Shown here in pieces: positions 42,535 to 50,655 of a stretch of 64,000 nucleotides of DNA. The DNA is taken from contig JANQKY010000096.1 of NCBI GenBank assembly GCA_028280885.1, positions 39,490 through 103,489 of the forward strand, in the 5' to 3' direction. Both the position numbers and the translations under genes were made by a program. Under the pieces are notes generated by a model. It did no database searches. It saw nothing but the letters and a program-made list of their open reading frames with translations, and had not been told where the DNA came from. The stretch's first letter is position 1, and every line of letters starts with the position of its first letter. The DNA is from Tepidamorphus sp. GTDB taxonomy: Bacteria > Pseudomonadota > Alphaproteobacteria > Rhizobiales > Tepidamorphaceae.

Positions 42535-43319
42535 CCGATACGCCCGACGATACCGGACGGATTTCCGCCGAGCGGATCGCGCAGGCGGTCGTGCGATTCC
42601 GGGCCAGGCGGCCACGGGTCCACTGCATCACCAATGCAGCGGCGACGAATTTCACCGCCAACGTGCTGCTCGCCGCCGGCGGCGTTCCCTCGATGACCAT
42701 CAACCCGGAAGAGGTGGGCGGCTTCGTCGCCAGCGCCGACGTGCTGCTGATCAATCTGGGCACGCTCGATCCGCTGCGCCGCGAGGCGATCGATATCGCC
42801 ATCGCCGCCGCCAAGTCGGAGCCAAAGCCCTGGGTGCTCGATCCGGTCTTCGTCGACCGCTCGCCACCGCGCCTGTCGCTTGCCCGGACGCTGGCGCAGC
42901 GCGGGCCGGCCGTCATCCGGATGAATGCCGACGAACTCGGTGCCCTTTCCGGTGCCCGCACCGGCGATGACCGCGACCGCGCCGGCGCGCTGGCGCAGGC
43001 GCTCGGTGTGACGGTCGCCCGGACCGGCGCGGTCGATTTCGTCACCGATGGCGCGCGGACGATCGGGATTTCCGGCGGCTATCCGCTGATGGCGGCGGTC
43101 ACGGCAACCGGCTGCGCGACCACCGCGCTGCTGGCCGGCTTCCTGTCGGTCGAGGACGATGCGGTCGCGGCGGCTGCGGCCTGTCTTGCCTTCGTCAAGA
43201 CGGCGGCGGAGCGGGCAGGCGAGGGCGCGGCCGGTCCGGGCTCCTTCGTGCCGGCCTTTCTCGATGCGCTGCATCAGTTAACGCCGGAGATAATTGGCGA
43301 AACCGCGAGGCTTGCATGA
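42531..43319 (+). CDS. thiM: Hydroxyethylthiazole kinase
   Basis: A 262-residue ribokinase-fold enzyme that phosphorylates the thiazole alcohol salvaged from thiamine. Conserved parts are CITNAAATNFTANVLLAAGGVPSM (substrate site), VLDPVFVDRSPPR, RMNADELGAL and the C-terminal ATGCATTALLAGFL with the catalytic Cys. First confirmed gene behind the TPP riboswitch. It overlaps thiE by 4 nt (ATGA). ThiM, ThiE and ThiD together form a salvage route rather than de novo synthesis. Confidence 0.96.
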   Translation: MTDTPDDTGRISAERIAQAVVRFRARRPRVHCITNAAATNFTANVLLAAGGVPSMTINPEEVGGFVASADVLLINLGTLDPLRREAIDIAIAAAKSEPKPWVLDPVFVDRSPPRLSLARTLAQRGPAVIRMNADELGALSGARTGDDRDRAGALAQALGVTVARTGAVDFVTDGARTIGISGGYPLMAAVTATGCATTALLAGFLSVEDDAVAAAAACLAFVKTAAERAGEGAAGPGSFVPAFLDALHQLTPEIIGETARLA

Positions 43320-43981
43320 CCCCTTTCGATCTCAGGCTCTACGGACTGGTCGATCCGGCCCGCAACAATGGCCGGCCGCTCGCGGACCTTGCGCGCGAGG
43401 CCGTTCAGGGCGGCGCGACGCTGATCCAGCTGCGCGTCAAGGACACCGTCACCCGAAGCTTCGTCGAGGAGGCGCGCGCAGTCCACGCGGCGCTGCGCGG
43501 CACCGGCGTGCCGCTCATCATCAACGACCGGGTCGACGTGGCGCTCGCCGTCTCCGCCGGCGGGGTGCATCTGGGCCAGGACGACATGGACCCGCGCGAT
43601 GCCCGCCTGCAGCTCGGTCCGAACGCGGTGATCGGCCAGACGGTCAAGTCGCAGGCGCATGCCGATGCGGTGTCGGTCGGCGCGGTCGACTATGTGGGGA
43701 TCGGCGGGGTGTTCGAGACCCTGAGCAAGGAAAATCCCGATCCGCCGGTCGGCGTCGAGGGGTTGCGCGCGCTGTGCGCCCGCGTCAGGGCGCGGCGCGC
43801 CGGCCTGCCGGTCTGCGCGATCGCGGGAATAGGCGAGGATCGGATCGCCCCGGTGATCGGCGCGGGCGCCGACGGGATCGCGGTGATCTCGGCGATCTTC
43901 ATGGCCGACGACCCGCAAGGCGCGGCGCGGCGGCTGCGCGCGGCGGTCGATGCAGCGCTTGCGGAAAGGAACAGGACATGA
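43316..43981 (+). CDS. thiE: Thiamine-phosphate synthase
   Basis: A 221-residue TIM-barrel enzyme that joins hydroxymethylpyrimidine diphosphate and thiazole phosphate to thiamine phosphate. Family motifs are GGATLIQLRVKD, LIINDRVDVAL, GVHLGQDDMD, DYVGIGGVFET and a C-terminal phosphate-binding GADGIAVISAIF. It overlaps thiM upstream and thiD downstream by ATGA. Confidence 0.96.
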   Translation: MTPFDLRLYGLVDPARNNGRPLADLAREAVQGGATLIQLRVKDTVTRSFVEEARAVHAALRGTGVPLIINDRVDVALAVSAGGVHLGQDDMDPRDARLQLGPNAVIGQTVKSQAHADAVSVGAVDYVGIGGVFETLSKENPDPPVGVEGLRALCARVRARRAGLPVCAIAGIGEDRIAPVIGAGADGIAVISAIFMADDPQGAARRLRAAVDAALAERNRT

Positions 43982-44784
43982 CGGCAATCGCGGTGACGAT
44001 CGCAGGCACCGACCCGACCTCGGGTGCCGGGATCCAGGCCGATCTCAAGACCTTCTCCGCGCTCGGCGTCTACGGCGCGACGGTGATGACGGCGCTGGTC
44101 GCCCAGAACACCACCGGCGTCCAAGCCGTGCACGACGTGCCGCCGGATTTCGTTCGCGCCCAGATGGATTCGGTCTTCACCGACCTTAACGTCAAGGCGG
44201 TCAAGATCGGCATGCTGAGCGTGCCCGAGACGATCCGCGCCGTTGCGGACGGGCTCAAGGCCCATGGCGCCGAAACGATCGTGCTCGATCCGGTGATGGT
44301 CGCCCAGAGCGGTGATCCGCTGATCGCGCCGGAGGCGGTCGACAGCCTGCGCGAGACGCTCTTGCCGATGGCGAGCGTGATCACGCCGAACCTGCCCGAG
44401 GCCGCCCGCCTGCTCGACACGGAGGCTGCGGTCGACGAGGCCGGCATGCGGGCGCAGGGCGAGGCGCTCCTGGCGCTCGGCCCGAAGGCGGTGCTGGTGA
44501 AGGGCGGGCACGGGTCGGGGGCGGAGTCGGTCGACCTGCTGATCACCCAGACCGGGATGACACGGCTTTCGGCCCCGCGGATCGACACGTGCAACACCCA
44601 TGGCACCGGCTGCACGCTGTCCTCGGCGATCGCCGCCGGACTGGCCAAGGGCCTGGCGCTTGAAGACGCGGTTGAGCAGGCCAAGACCTATCTCACCGCG
44701 GCCCTTGCCGCCGCCGACACGCTTGCGATCGGTCGCGGCAACGGGCCGGTCTATCACTTCCACGCCGTCTGGCCGACTGCGTAA
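43978..44784 (+). CDS. thiD: Hydroxymethylpyrimidine (phosphate) kinase
   Basis: A 268-residue ribokinase-family kinase that phosphorylates HMP and HMP-P. The N-terminal GTDPTSGAGIQADLKTFSALGVYGATVMTAL is the substrate site, VLDPVMVAQSGDPLI is central, and NTHGTGCTLSSAIAAGLA contains the catalytic Cys and anion hole. It starts at 43978, overlapping thiE; a longer frame upstream is an artefact of the GC bias. Confidence 0.96.
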   Translation: MTAIAVTIAGTDPTSGAGIQADLKTFSALGVYGATVMTALVAQNTTGVQAVHDVPPDFVRAQMDSVFTDLNVKAVKIGMLSVPETIRAVADGLKAHGAETIVLDPVMVAQSGDPLIAPEAVDSLRETLLPMASVITPNLPEAARLLDTEAAVDEAGMRAQGEALLALGPKAVLVKGGHGSGAESVDLLITQTGMTRLSAPRIDTCNTHGTGCTLSSAIAAGLAKGLALEDAVEQAKTYLTAALAAADTLAIGRGNGPVYHFHAVWPTA

Positions 44785-44798
44785 AAGGGGGAGCCGAC

Positions 44799-45881
44799 AT
44801 GACGATCAGAACGCTGAGCCGCCGCCAGGCGCTCGTTGCCGGTGTTGCCGGAACCGCCGGAGTGACGGCGCTGGCGACCCCGTCGCTCGCGCAGGGGCTG
44901 ACCAGATGGAAGATGGTGACCTCCTGGCCCAAGAACCTGCCCGGTCCCGGTGTCAGCGCGCAGCGGGTCGCCGACCGGATCGGCACCTTAAGCGGTGGCC
45001 GGCTCACGGTCGAATTGCTGGCCGCCGGCGAGATGGTGCCGGCCTTCGGCGTGTTCGACGCAGTCTCGCAAGGGGCTGCCGAGATGGCGCATACGGCGTC
45101 CTTCTTCTGGCAGGGCAAGGTGCCCGGCGCGGTCTATTTCACCACGGTGCCCTTCGGCCTGACGCCTCAGGAGCATTCCTCCTGGGTTATGAATGGTGGC
45201 GGCCAGGCGCTGTGGGACGCGCTCTATCGGCCCTTCGGGATCAAGCCGTTCCTGGCCGGCAATTCCGGCTTCCAGATGGGCGGCTGGTTCAAGCAGCCGG
45301 TCACCTCGCTCGACGACCTCAAGGGCGTCACCATCCGGGCGGCCGGGCTTGGCGCCGAAGTGTTCCGGACGCTCGGCATGAACGCCGTCGCGATCCCGCC
45401 GGGCGAGATCTTCGCAGCCCTGCAATCGGGCGTCGTCGACGCGGTCGAGTTCCTCGGGCCGTTCTCTGACCTGGCGCTCGGCTTCGACAAGGTCGCCAAA
45501 TACTATCTGTGGCCGAGCTTCAACAAGCCGAACGGCACCGGCGAGGCGCTGGTGTCGGCGAAGGCCTTCGAGGCGCTCGACGGCGAGCTGCAGGCCGTCG
45601 TCAGGACCGCCTGCGAGATGGAGGCCGCCGCCGCCCTTGCCGAGGCCGACTGGCTGAACGGCCGGGCGATCGCCTCGATCCGGCACAAGGGCGACGTGAC
45701 GCTGGAGCGCTGGCCCGAGCCGGTTGTGCAGGCGGCGAAGAAGGCCGCGTTCCAGGTGATGGAGGCGATGGCGACGCAGTCGCAGGAAACGCGGGCGATC
45801 GCCGAATCCTATTCCCAGGCACTCGCCGTGCTCGGCGACTGGTCGGCGGTCTCGGTCGCGCCCTATCTTTCGGAACGCTGA
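44799..45881 (+). CDS. TRAP transporter solute-binding protein (DctP family)
   Basis: A 360-residue periplasmic binding protein. The N-terminus SRRQALVAGVAGTAGVTALATPSLAQ is a twin-arginine signal. The mature domain has WKMVTSWPKN, GEMVPAFGVFDAVSQGAAEM and GVTIRAAGLGAEVFRTLGMNAV, typical of TakP/2-oxo-acid binding DctP proteins. It follows thiD by 14 nt with GGGGGAG at good spacing, so it is likely expressed with the thi genes under the riboswitch. No DctQ/DctM membrane subunits are present. It may feed thiamine-related precursors or 2-oxo acids to a distant permease. Confidence 0.87.
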   Translation: MTIRTLSRRQALVAGVAGTAGVTALATPSLAQGLTRWKMVTSWPKNLPGPGVSAQRVADRIGTLSGGRLTVELLAAGEMVPAFGVFDAVSQGAAEMAHTASFFWQGKVPGAVYFTTVPFGLTPQEHSSWVMNGGGQALWDALYRPFGIKPFLAGNSGFQMGGWFKQPVTSLDDLKGVTIRAAGLGAEVFRTLGMNAVAIPPGEIFAALQSGVVDAVEFLGPFSDLALGFDKVAKYYLWPSFNKPNGTGEALVSAKAFEALDGELQAVVRTACEMEAAAALAEADWLNGRAIASIRHKGDVTLERWPEPVVQAAKKAAFQVMEAMATQSQETRAIAESYSQALAVLGDWSAVSVAPYLSER

Positions 45882-45884
45882 AGC

Positions 45885-46394
45885 TCAGTCGGTGTAGGCC
45901 ACCTCGAAGGCGACGGCGTCGCAGGCGTTGCCGTCATTCTGGGCCGGCCGCGTCGTCAGAACGATGTCCCGGCCGGCCAGCGCGGCGTTGCTCAAGGTCG
46001 CGACCTTGTGGCCGCAATACTCGCCGGCGCCCTGGAAGTCCGCGTCCGCGCCGGGGCCGTAGTGATGGATCTCGACGGTGACGATGTATTGGCACGCGGC
46101 GTCTTCCGGCTTGTGCACCCAGATCCGTCCGAAGCGGCCCGTCGCGCCGGTTTCGTTCAGGTTTTCCTCCGAGAAGGCCGACCGCAACTCATCGCCGCAA
46201 ACCTCCTCGACCTGGGTCGAGCGGACCTCGTAGCGCGCGGACGGGCGGATATCGATCGCCGAGCAGTCGCTCTCCTCCGTCCAGCAGATCTGCTCGGTTT
46301 CCTCCCAGGCCATCTGCCAGTCGGAGGCAAGGGCGGCGCCTGCGGCAAGCGGCAGGGAACTTCCGAGGACGACAATCAGGCTTCTGAAGATCAT
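45885..46394 (-). CDS. Secreted protein of unknown function
   Basis: A 169-residue exported protein that I do not recognise. Signal peptide FRSLIVVLGSSLPLAAGAALAS, cleaved near residue 24. The mature part has six to eight cysteines (for example EQICWTEESDC, EEVCGD, AACQYIV, EYCGH, NACDAV), consistent with disulfides in the periplasm. The ATG at 46394 is preferred over an upstream one because of GGGAG ahead of it. It follows another secreted unknown protein on the same strand with a 38-nt gap, so the two may work together. Confidence 0.72.
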   Translation of the reverse strand: MIFRSLIVVLGSSLPLAAGAALASDWQMAWEETEQICWTEESDCSAIDIRPSARYEVRSTQVEEVCGDELRSAFSEENLNETGATGRFGRIWVHKPEDAACQYIVTVEIHHYGPGADADFQGAGEYCGHKVATLSNAALAGRDIVLTTRPAQNDGNACDAVAFEVAYTD

Positions 46395-46432
46395 CTTGTT
46401 TCTCCCGGCGACCTTCCGTTTCAAGCGCTCGC

Positions 46433-47044
46433 TCAATTGACGAAGACCAGCGGCGGTTCGATCTTGCGCAGGCAGGTTCCGGACACGACCAGCTCGTCCA
46501 TTCCGGTTGCCACCGGGCGCAGCGGATCGATCGGCATGGCAAAGGCCAGGCGGGTCGGCGACAGCGGCGAATCGGGGAGGTTGAACTCGATCTCGCCGAA
46601 GCGGCGGGTCGGATCGAAGACGATCTTGCAGGTCGACGGATTGAGCTCGGTATAGCGGGCGACCCCGCCGACATTCAGGAACACCTCGCCGAACAGGCAG
46701 AAATCCTCATCCGCGTCCTGCGCGTTCTGGGTGATCTTCGTGTACCAGAACGCGTGGCCCGAAACCGGCAGTCCGACAAGCGGCCTGGCCGGATGGTCTT
46801 CGGGGACCGGACCGACAACGCCCTGAACCTGGCACAGCGTGCTGATGAGCTGGTCGAGCCGCCGTGCCTGCGATGCCGGCTGCTGGCGTTCCGGGCCGAC
46901 GGCGGTCTTCGCGGCGGTTTCTTCGGCGTTCACAGGGGTTGAGAGACTGCCGAAAAGAACGAGGGCCGACAGCATGGCGGCGAACCCCGGTGCAAGGCCG
47001 CACGCGCCTGAGCACGCCGCGCAGACTGGTTCGAGAAACCGCAT
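46433..47044 (-). CDS. Secreted protein of unknown function
   Basis: A 203-residue exported protein, not recognised. The signal peptide is long (RFLEPVCAACSGACGLAPGFAAMLSALVLFGSLSTPVNA, cleavage near 40). The mature part has cysteines in STLCQVQG, EDFCLFG, STCKIVF and SGTCLRK and ends with IEPPLVFVN. AAGGGG precedes the ATG at 47044. Both this and the next gene have similar size and Cys pattern, and may be paralogous or form a complex; this is inference. Confidence 0.7.
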   Translation of the reverse strand: MRFLEPVCAACSGACGLAPGFAAMLSALVLFGSLSTPVNAEETAAKTAVGPERQQPASQARRLDQLISTLCQVQGVVGPVPEDHPARPLVGLPVSGHAFWYTKITQNAQDADEDFCLFGEVFLNVGGVARYTELNPSTCKIVFDPTRRFGEIEFNLPDSPLSPTRLAFAMPIDPLRPVATGMDELVVSGTCLRKIEPPLVFVN

Positions 47045-47285
47045 GCCCCATCCCCTTTTGCTCAATCGTCTAGCCATCCCGCATGCGCGCGACTGGCTGC
47101 AATCACTGATCGACAATGCCGCAACGCTAGCACTTTGGCCGGGCGTTGTCATCTTGGCGCCAACGCGGCGTCGGGGTGATTTGAGGGGAGGGGGGTTGCC
47201 GGTGTGTCCCGGCCCGTATGGCCATCCGGCCGGGGGCTTCATGCGGTCGGCAAGCGGCCAGCCAGCGGCCGCTTGCCCGGTCGGG

Positions 47286-48128
47286 TTATCCGGCGACGAC
47301 CTTCTGATGCTGTTCGCCGAGGCCCTCGATCGCCAGATCGACCGTGTCGCCGGCCTTCAGGAACAGCTTCGGCGACATGCCCATGCCGACGCCGGGCGGG
47401 GTGCCGGTGGTGATGACGTCGCCGGGCAGCAGCTTCATCAGCTTCGAGGTGTAGGCAAGCGTCTCGGCGACGCCGAAGATCATCGTCTCCGTCGAGCCGG
47501 TCTGGCAGCGCTTGCCGTTGACGTCGAGATGCATCGCCAGCGTCTGCGGGTCGGCGATCTCGTCGGACGTGACGAGCCAGGGGCCGAGCGGTCCGTAGGT
47601 CGGTGCGCTCTTGCCCTTGACCCACTGGCCGGTGCTCTCGGTCTGCCAGAACCGCTCCGACACGTCGTTGCAGACGCAGTAGCCGGCGATGTGGTCGAGC
47701 GCCTGGTCCTCGCTGATGTTGAAGGTCTCGGTGCCGATGACGAAGGCGAGTTCGACCTCCCAGTCGGTATGGGTCGAACCCTTGAGCAGGACGATGTCGT
47801 CATTCGGGCCGGAGATCGAGGTCGGCGCCTTGTTGAAGATGATCGGCTCGCGCGGCGGCTCGGCGCCGGTCTCGGCGGCGTGATCGGCGTAATTGAGGCC
47901 GATCGCCACGAAATTATACGGCATCGGCACGCAGGGCCCGTAGCGGGTTCCGGCGGGGATCGGCGGAAGCGATTCCGCATCAAGCGCCCGCAGCCGGTCG
48001 AGGCCTGCCGGCGACAGCACGTCGCCCGACAGATCGTCGATCACCGACGACAGGTCGCGGATCGTCCCGTCCGCTCCGACAATACCGGGCGTCTCGCTGC
48101 CCGGGTTTCCCACTCTGACCAGTTTCAT
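47286..48128 (-). CDS. Fumarylacetoacetate hydrolase-family protein
   Basis: A 280-residue FAH-superfamily hydrolase. The metal-binding acids are in DWEVELAFVIG (ExE) and the downstream VCNDVSERFWQ (Asp). The GPLGPWLVTSDEIADP and PGDVITTGTPPGVGMG segments match 2,4-diketo-3-deoxy-L-fuconate hydrolase and ureidoglycolate-lyase-annotated proteins. It cleaves C-C bonds of 1,3-diketo acids in sugar or aromatic catabolism. The gene stands alone; 241 bp of non-coding sequence separate it from the secreted protein gene. The exact substrate is uncertain. Confidence 0.87.
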   Translation of the reverse strand: MKLVRVGNPGSETPGIVGADGTIRDLSSVIDDLSGDVLSPAGLDRLRALDAESLPPIPAGTRYGPCVPMPYNFVAIGLNYADHAAETGAEPPREPIIFNKAPTSISGPNDDIVLLKGSTHTDWEVELAFVIGTETFNISEDQALDHIAGYCVCNDVSERFWQTESTGQWVKGKSAPTYGPLGPWLVTSDEIADPQTLAMHLDVNGKRCQTGSTETMIFGVAETLAYTSKLMKLLPGDVITTGTPPGVGMGMSPKLFLKAGDTVDLAIEGLGEQHQKVVAG

Positions 48129-48413
48129 GGTTTTCCCTCAACCGCTGTGATGTCGACCGCCCCGAGCCGATTGGGCCGGTCCGGTGCTGAACGCGCCGCG
48201 AACTTTAGTCATCGACGCGTCCGCGGCAAGCTTCGCGTCGGGAATATCAGACTTTCTGTCATGTTCATGCCATCGCGTGCCGCCCGGAGGGCGTGCCGCC
48301 GGAGCCCGCAGCGTATCCAAGATCGCCCGGCTCAACGACGGCTGTTTCGTTTAACCGATTGCCTGGCATGGCTTTTCGAGTAACCGGTGGCTGAGAGACG
48401 CATGACGTCCCAC

Positions 48414-48550
48414 CCCCTCAGCCGTCATCATCCGCGCAGGCGGATGATCCAGTATCCCCTGTGATGGTATCTGGAGCACGGCGGAAAAAGCACGCAAACA
48501 CATGAGGTTACTGGATTCGCGCCTGTGCGGGAATGACGGCTGAGGGGATG
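48414..48550. repeat. 137-bp palindromic element
   Basis: CCCCCTCAGCCGTCATCATCC...GATCCAGTATCC at the left is mirrored by GGTTACTGGATTCGCGCC...GAATGACGGCTGAGGGG at the right. Each arm also holds a small hairpin around GCGCAGGC. MITE- or ERIC-like. No gene in 48129-48754. Confidence 0.82.
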
Positions 48551-48688
48551 GCCGGGCTGAAACCCAACGCACCCGGAGGCGCATTTCCGGTTGGGCGTCT
48601 TCCGGGCCATGATTGTCCGTCAAACGCGCGTCATGGAACACTCCGCCGGCGCATTCGGAGATGGCCCCCTGTTGAAACTTTGTGACTT

Positions 48689-48706
48689 GCGTCATAATCC
48701 TGCCAA
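48689..48706 (+). promoter_or_regulatory. Candidate Pho box upstream of plcP
   Basis: GCGTCATAATCCTGCCAA aligns with the rhizobial Pho-box CTGTCATAAATCTGTCAC at 12 of 18 positions, including both GTCAT and CTGxCA cores at 11-bp spacing. It lies about 50 nt before the plcP start codon. Confidence 0.55.
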
Positions 48707-48754
48707 CGGAATCGCGTTTATCAGCGTCCGTCAACGGATGGGCCGAGGTGTATT

Positions 48755-49558
48755 TTGAGCCAACCGCCGGAAACGAAGTCGTATCGTGCCCTGTTCATCT
48801 CGGATCTCCATCTGGGTGCCAAGGGCTGCCAGAGCGATCTGTTCCTCGACTTCCTGAAACATCACGACGCCGAGACGATCTACCTGGTCGGCGATATCAT
48901 CGACTTCTGGCGGCTGAAGCGCTCCTGGTACTGGCCGCAGCAGCACAATGACGTCATCCAGAAGCTTCTGCGCAAGGGCCGCAAGGGCACCAAGATCATC
49001 TACGTGCCCGGCAATCACGACGAGTTCCTGCGCGAATATATCGGCACGCATTTCGGCGGCATCGAGGTGATGCGCCGCACGGTGCACACGACCGTCAGCG
49101 GCGAGAAGCTGCTGATCATCCATGGCGACGAGTTCGACGTCGTGGTGCGCTACGCGCGCTGGCTCGCCCTGGTCGGCGATGTCGGCTATTCGATCGCGCT
49201 GTTCTGCAACACCAAGTTCAACTTCTTCCGCCGCAAGCTTGGCTTTCCCTACTGGTCGCTGTCGGCCTGGCTGAAGCTGAAGGTCAAGAACGCGGTGAAC
49301 TTCATCGGCGACTTCGAGGAGGCGCTGGCCCAGGAGGCGGCCCGCTGCGATGTCGACGGGGTCGTGTGCGGCCATATCCACCATCCCGCCGACCGGATGA
49401 TGAACGGCATACACTACCTGAACTGCGGCGACTGGATGGAAAGCTGCACCGCGCTCGGCGAGCGCGAGGACGGTACGATCGAGATCATTCACTGGCCCAA
49501 GACCCGTGCGCACCAAGAGGCGCGGGACGATGTGGAGGCGGCGAAAGCGGCCGCGTGA
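48755..49558 (+). CDS. plcP: PlcP-type phospholipase C (metallophosphoesterase)
   Basis: A 267-residue calcineurin-like phosphoesterase, often annotated as UDP-2,3-diacylglucosamine diphosphatase. Metal-binding motifs are in order: ISDLHLG (DxH), GDIIDFW (GDxxD), PGNHDEF (GNHD), HGDEFD, and CGHIHHPAD (GHxH). Rhizobial PlcP cuts head groups from phospholipids during phosphate starvation to free phosphate and diacylglycerol. The identification rests on the following GT4 gene, the known plcP-agt pairing in alphaproteobacteria, and the upstream Pho-box candidate. The start is TTG with GAGGTG ahead of it. LpxH-like activity is an alternative. Confidence 0.83.
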   Translation: MSQPPETKSYRALFISDLHLGAKGCQSDLFLDFLKHHDAETIYLVGDIIDFWRLKRSWYWPQQHNDVIQKLLRKGRKGTKIIYVPGNHDEFLREYIGTHFGGIEVMRRTVHTTVSGEKLLIIHGDEFDVVVRYARWLALVGDVGYSIALFCNTKFNFFRRKLGFPYWSLSAWLKLKVKNAVNFIGDFEEALAQEAARCDVDGVVCGHIHHPADRMMNGIHYLNCGDWMESCTALGEREDGTIEIIHWPKTRAHQEARDDVEAAKAAA

Positions 49559-49568
49559 CCGGCAGATC

Positions 49569-50606
49569 ATGGACAAGCTCGTAATCGTAACGGATGCCTG
49601 GCATCCCCAGGTCAACGGTGTCGTCCGGGTGCTCGACCGCCTGCGGCACGAGACGCCGAAATACGGGCTGGACATCGAGGTGATCTCGCCCGACGGCTTC
49701 ACCACGGTGCCGCTGCCGACCTATAGCGAGATCCGGCTGGCGCTGTGCACGGCCTCGGATGTCGGCCGCAAGATCGAGGCTGCCCGCGCCGATTTCGTCC
49801 ATGTGCCGACGGAAGGGACGCTGGGCCTTGCCGCCCGCCGCTGGTGCGGCCGGGAAGGGCGCGGCTTCACCACCAGCTATCACACGCGCTTTCCCGAATA
49901 TCTCGCCTCGCGGCTGCCGGTGCCGACCGACCTGACCTATGCCTGGCTGCGCCGGTTCCACAATTCCGGGCTGGCGACGATGGTGTCGACCAAGACGCTG
50001 GCGGACGAACTGACCGAGCGCGGCTTCACCAAGACGGTGATCTGGCCGCGTGGTATCGACACCGATATGTTCTGTCCCGGCGAGCCGGCCGATCTGGATT
50101 TCCCCGGACCGATCTTCCTCTATGTCGGCCGTGTCGCGGTGGAGAAGAATATCGAGGGCTTTCTGAAGCTCGACCTGCCGGGAACGAAGGTGATCGTCGG
50201 CGACGGACCGCAGCGCGCCGAATTGCAGGAAAAATATCCGGACGCGAAGTTCCTCGGCGTCCATATCGGCGAAAATCTCGTGCGGCTCTACCGGGCAGCC
50301 GACGTTTTCGTGTTCCCGAGCCGGACCGATACGCTCGGCCTCGTGTCCATCGAGGCGCTTGGCTGCGGCGTGCCGGTCGCAGCCTTCCCGGTGCTCGGCC
50401 CGGCCGATGTGGTCGGCGAGTCCGGCGCCGGGGTGCTTGACGAGGATCTGCAGGCCGCGGCGCTCAAGGCGCTCGACATTCCGGCCGAGGCCTGCCGCGC
50501 GCGGGCGATGGAATTCAACTGGGCGCGCAGCGCGGAAGCCTTCACCCGGATCGTGCAGCGGGTCAATCGGGCCCGCCCGTCCGAGCCGCTGGCGATGGTG
50601 GGCTGA
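49569..50606 (+). CDS. agt: GT4 glycosyltransferase (Agt-like glycolipid synthase)
   Basis: A 345-residue GT4-family glycosyltransferase with two Rossmann domains. The N-terminal VIVTDAWHPQVNGVVRVLDRL and central TTSYHTRFPEYL form the acceptor side. IFLYVGRVAVEKNIEGFL, PSRTDTLGLVSIEALGCGVPV (ExxxE-like donor motif) form the nucleotide-sugar side. It resembles Agt of Agrobacterium, which puts glucose or glucuronate on diacylglycerol during phosphate starvation. It starts 10 nt after plcP, so diacylglycerol made by PlcP would be its acceptor. Specific sugar not known. Confidence 0.85.
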   Translation: MDKLVIVTDAWHPQVNGVVRVLDRLRHETPKYGLDIEVISPDGFTTVPLPTYSEIRLALCTASDVGRKIEAARADFVHVPTEGTLGLAARRWCGREGRGFTTSYHTRFPEYLASRLPVPTDLTYAWLRRFHNSGLATMVSTKTLADELTERGFTKTVIWPRGIDTDMFCPGEPADLDFPGPIFLYVGRVAVEKNIEGFLKLDLPGTKVIVGDGPQRAELQEKYPDAKFLGVHIGENLVRLYRAADVFVFPSRTDTLGLVSIEALGCGVPVAAFPVLGPADVVGESGAGVLDEDLQAAALKALDIPAEACRARAMEFNWARSAEAFTRIVQRVNRARPSEPLAMVG

Positions 50607-50655
50607 CCGGCCATTTACATGAGCGTCTGAGCCTTCCTGCGAGCCGATCGACAGA

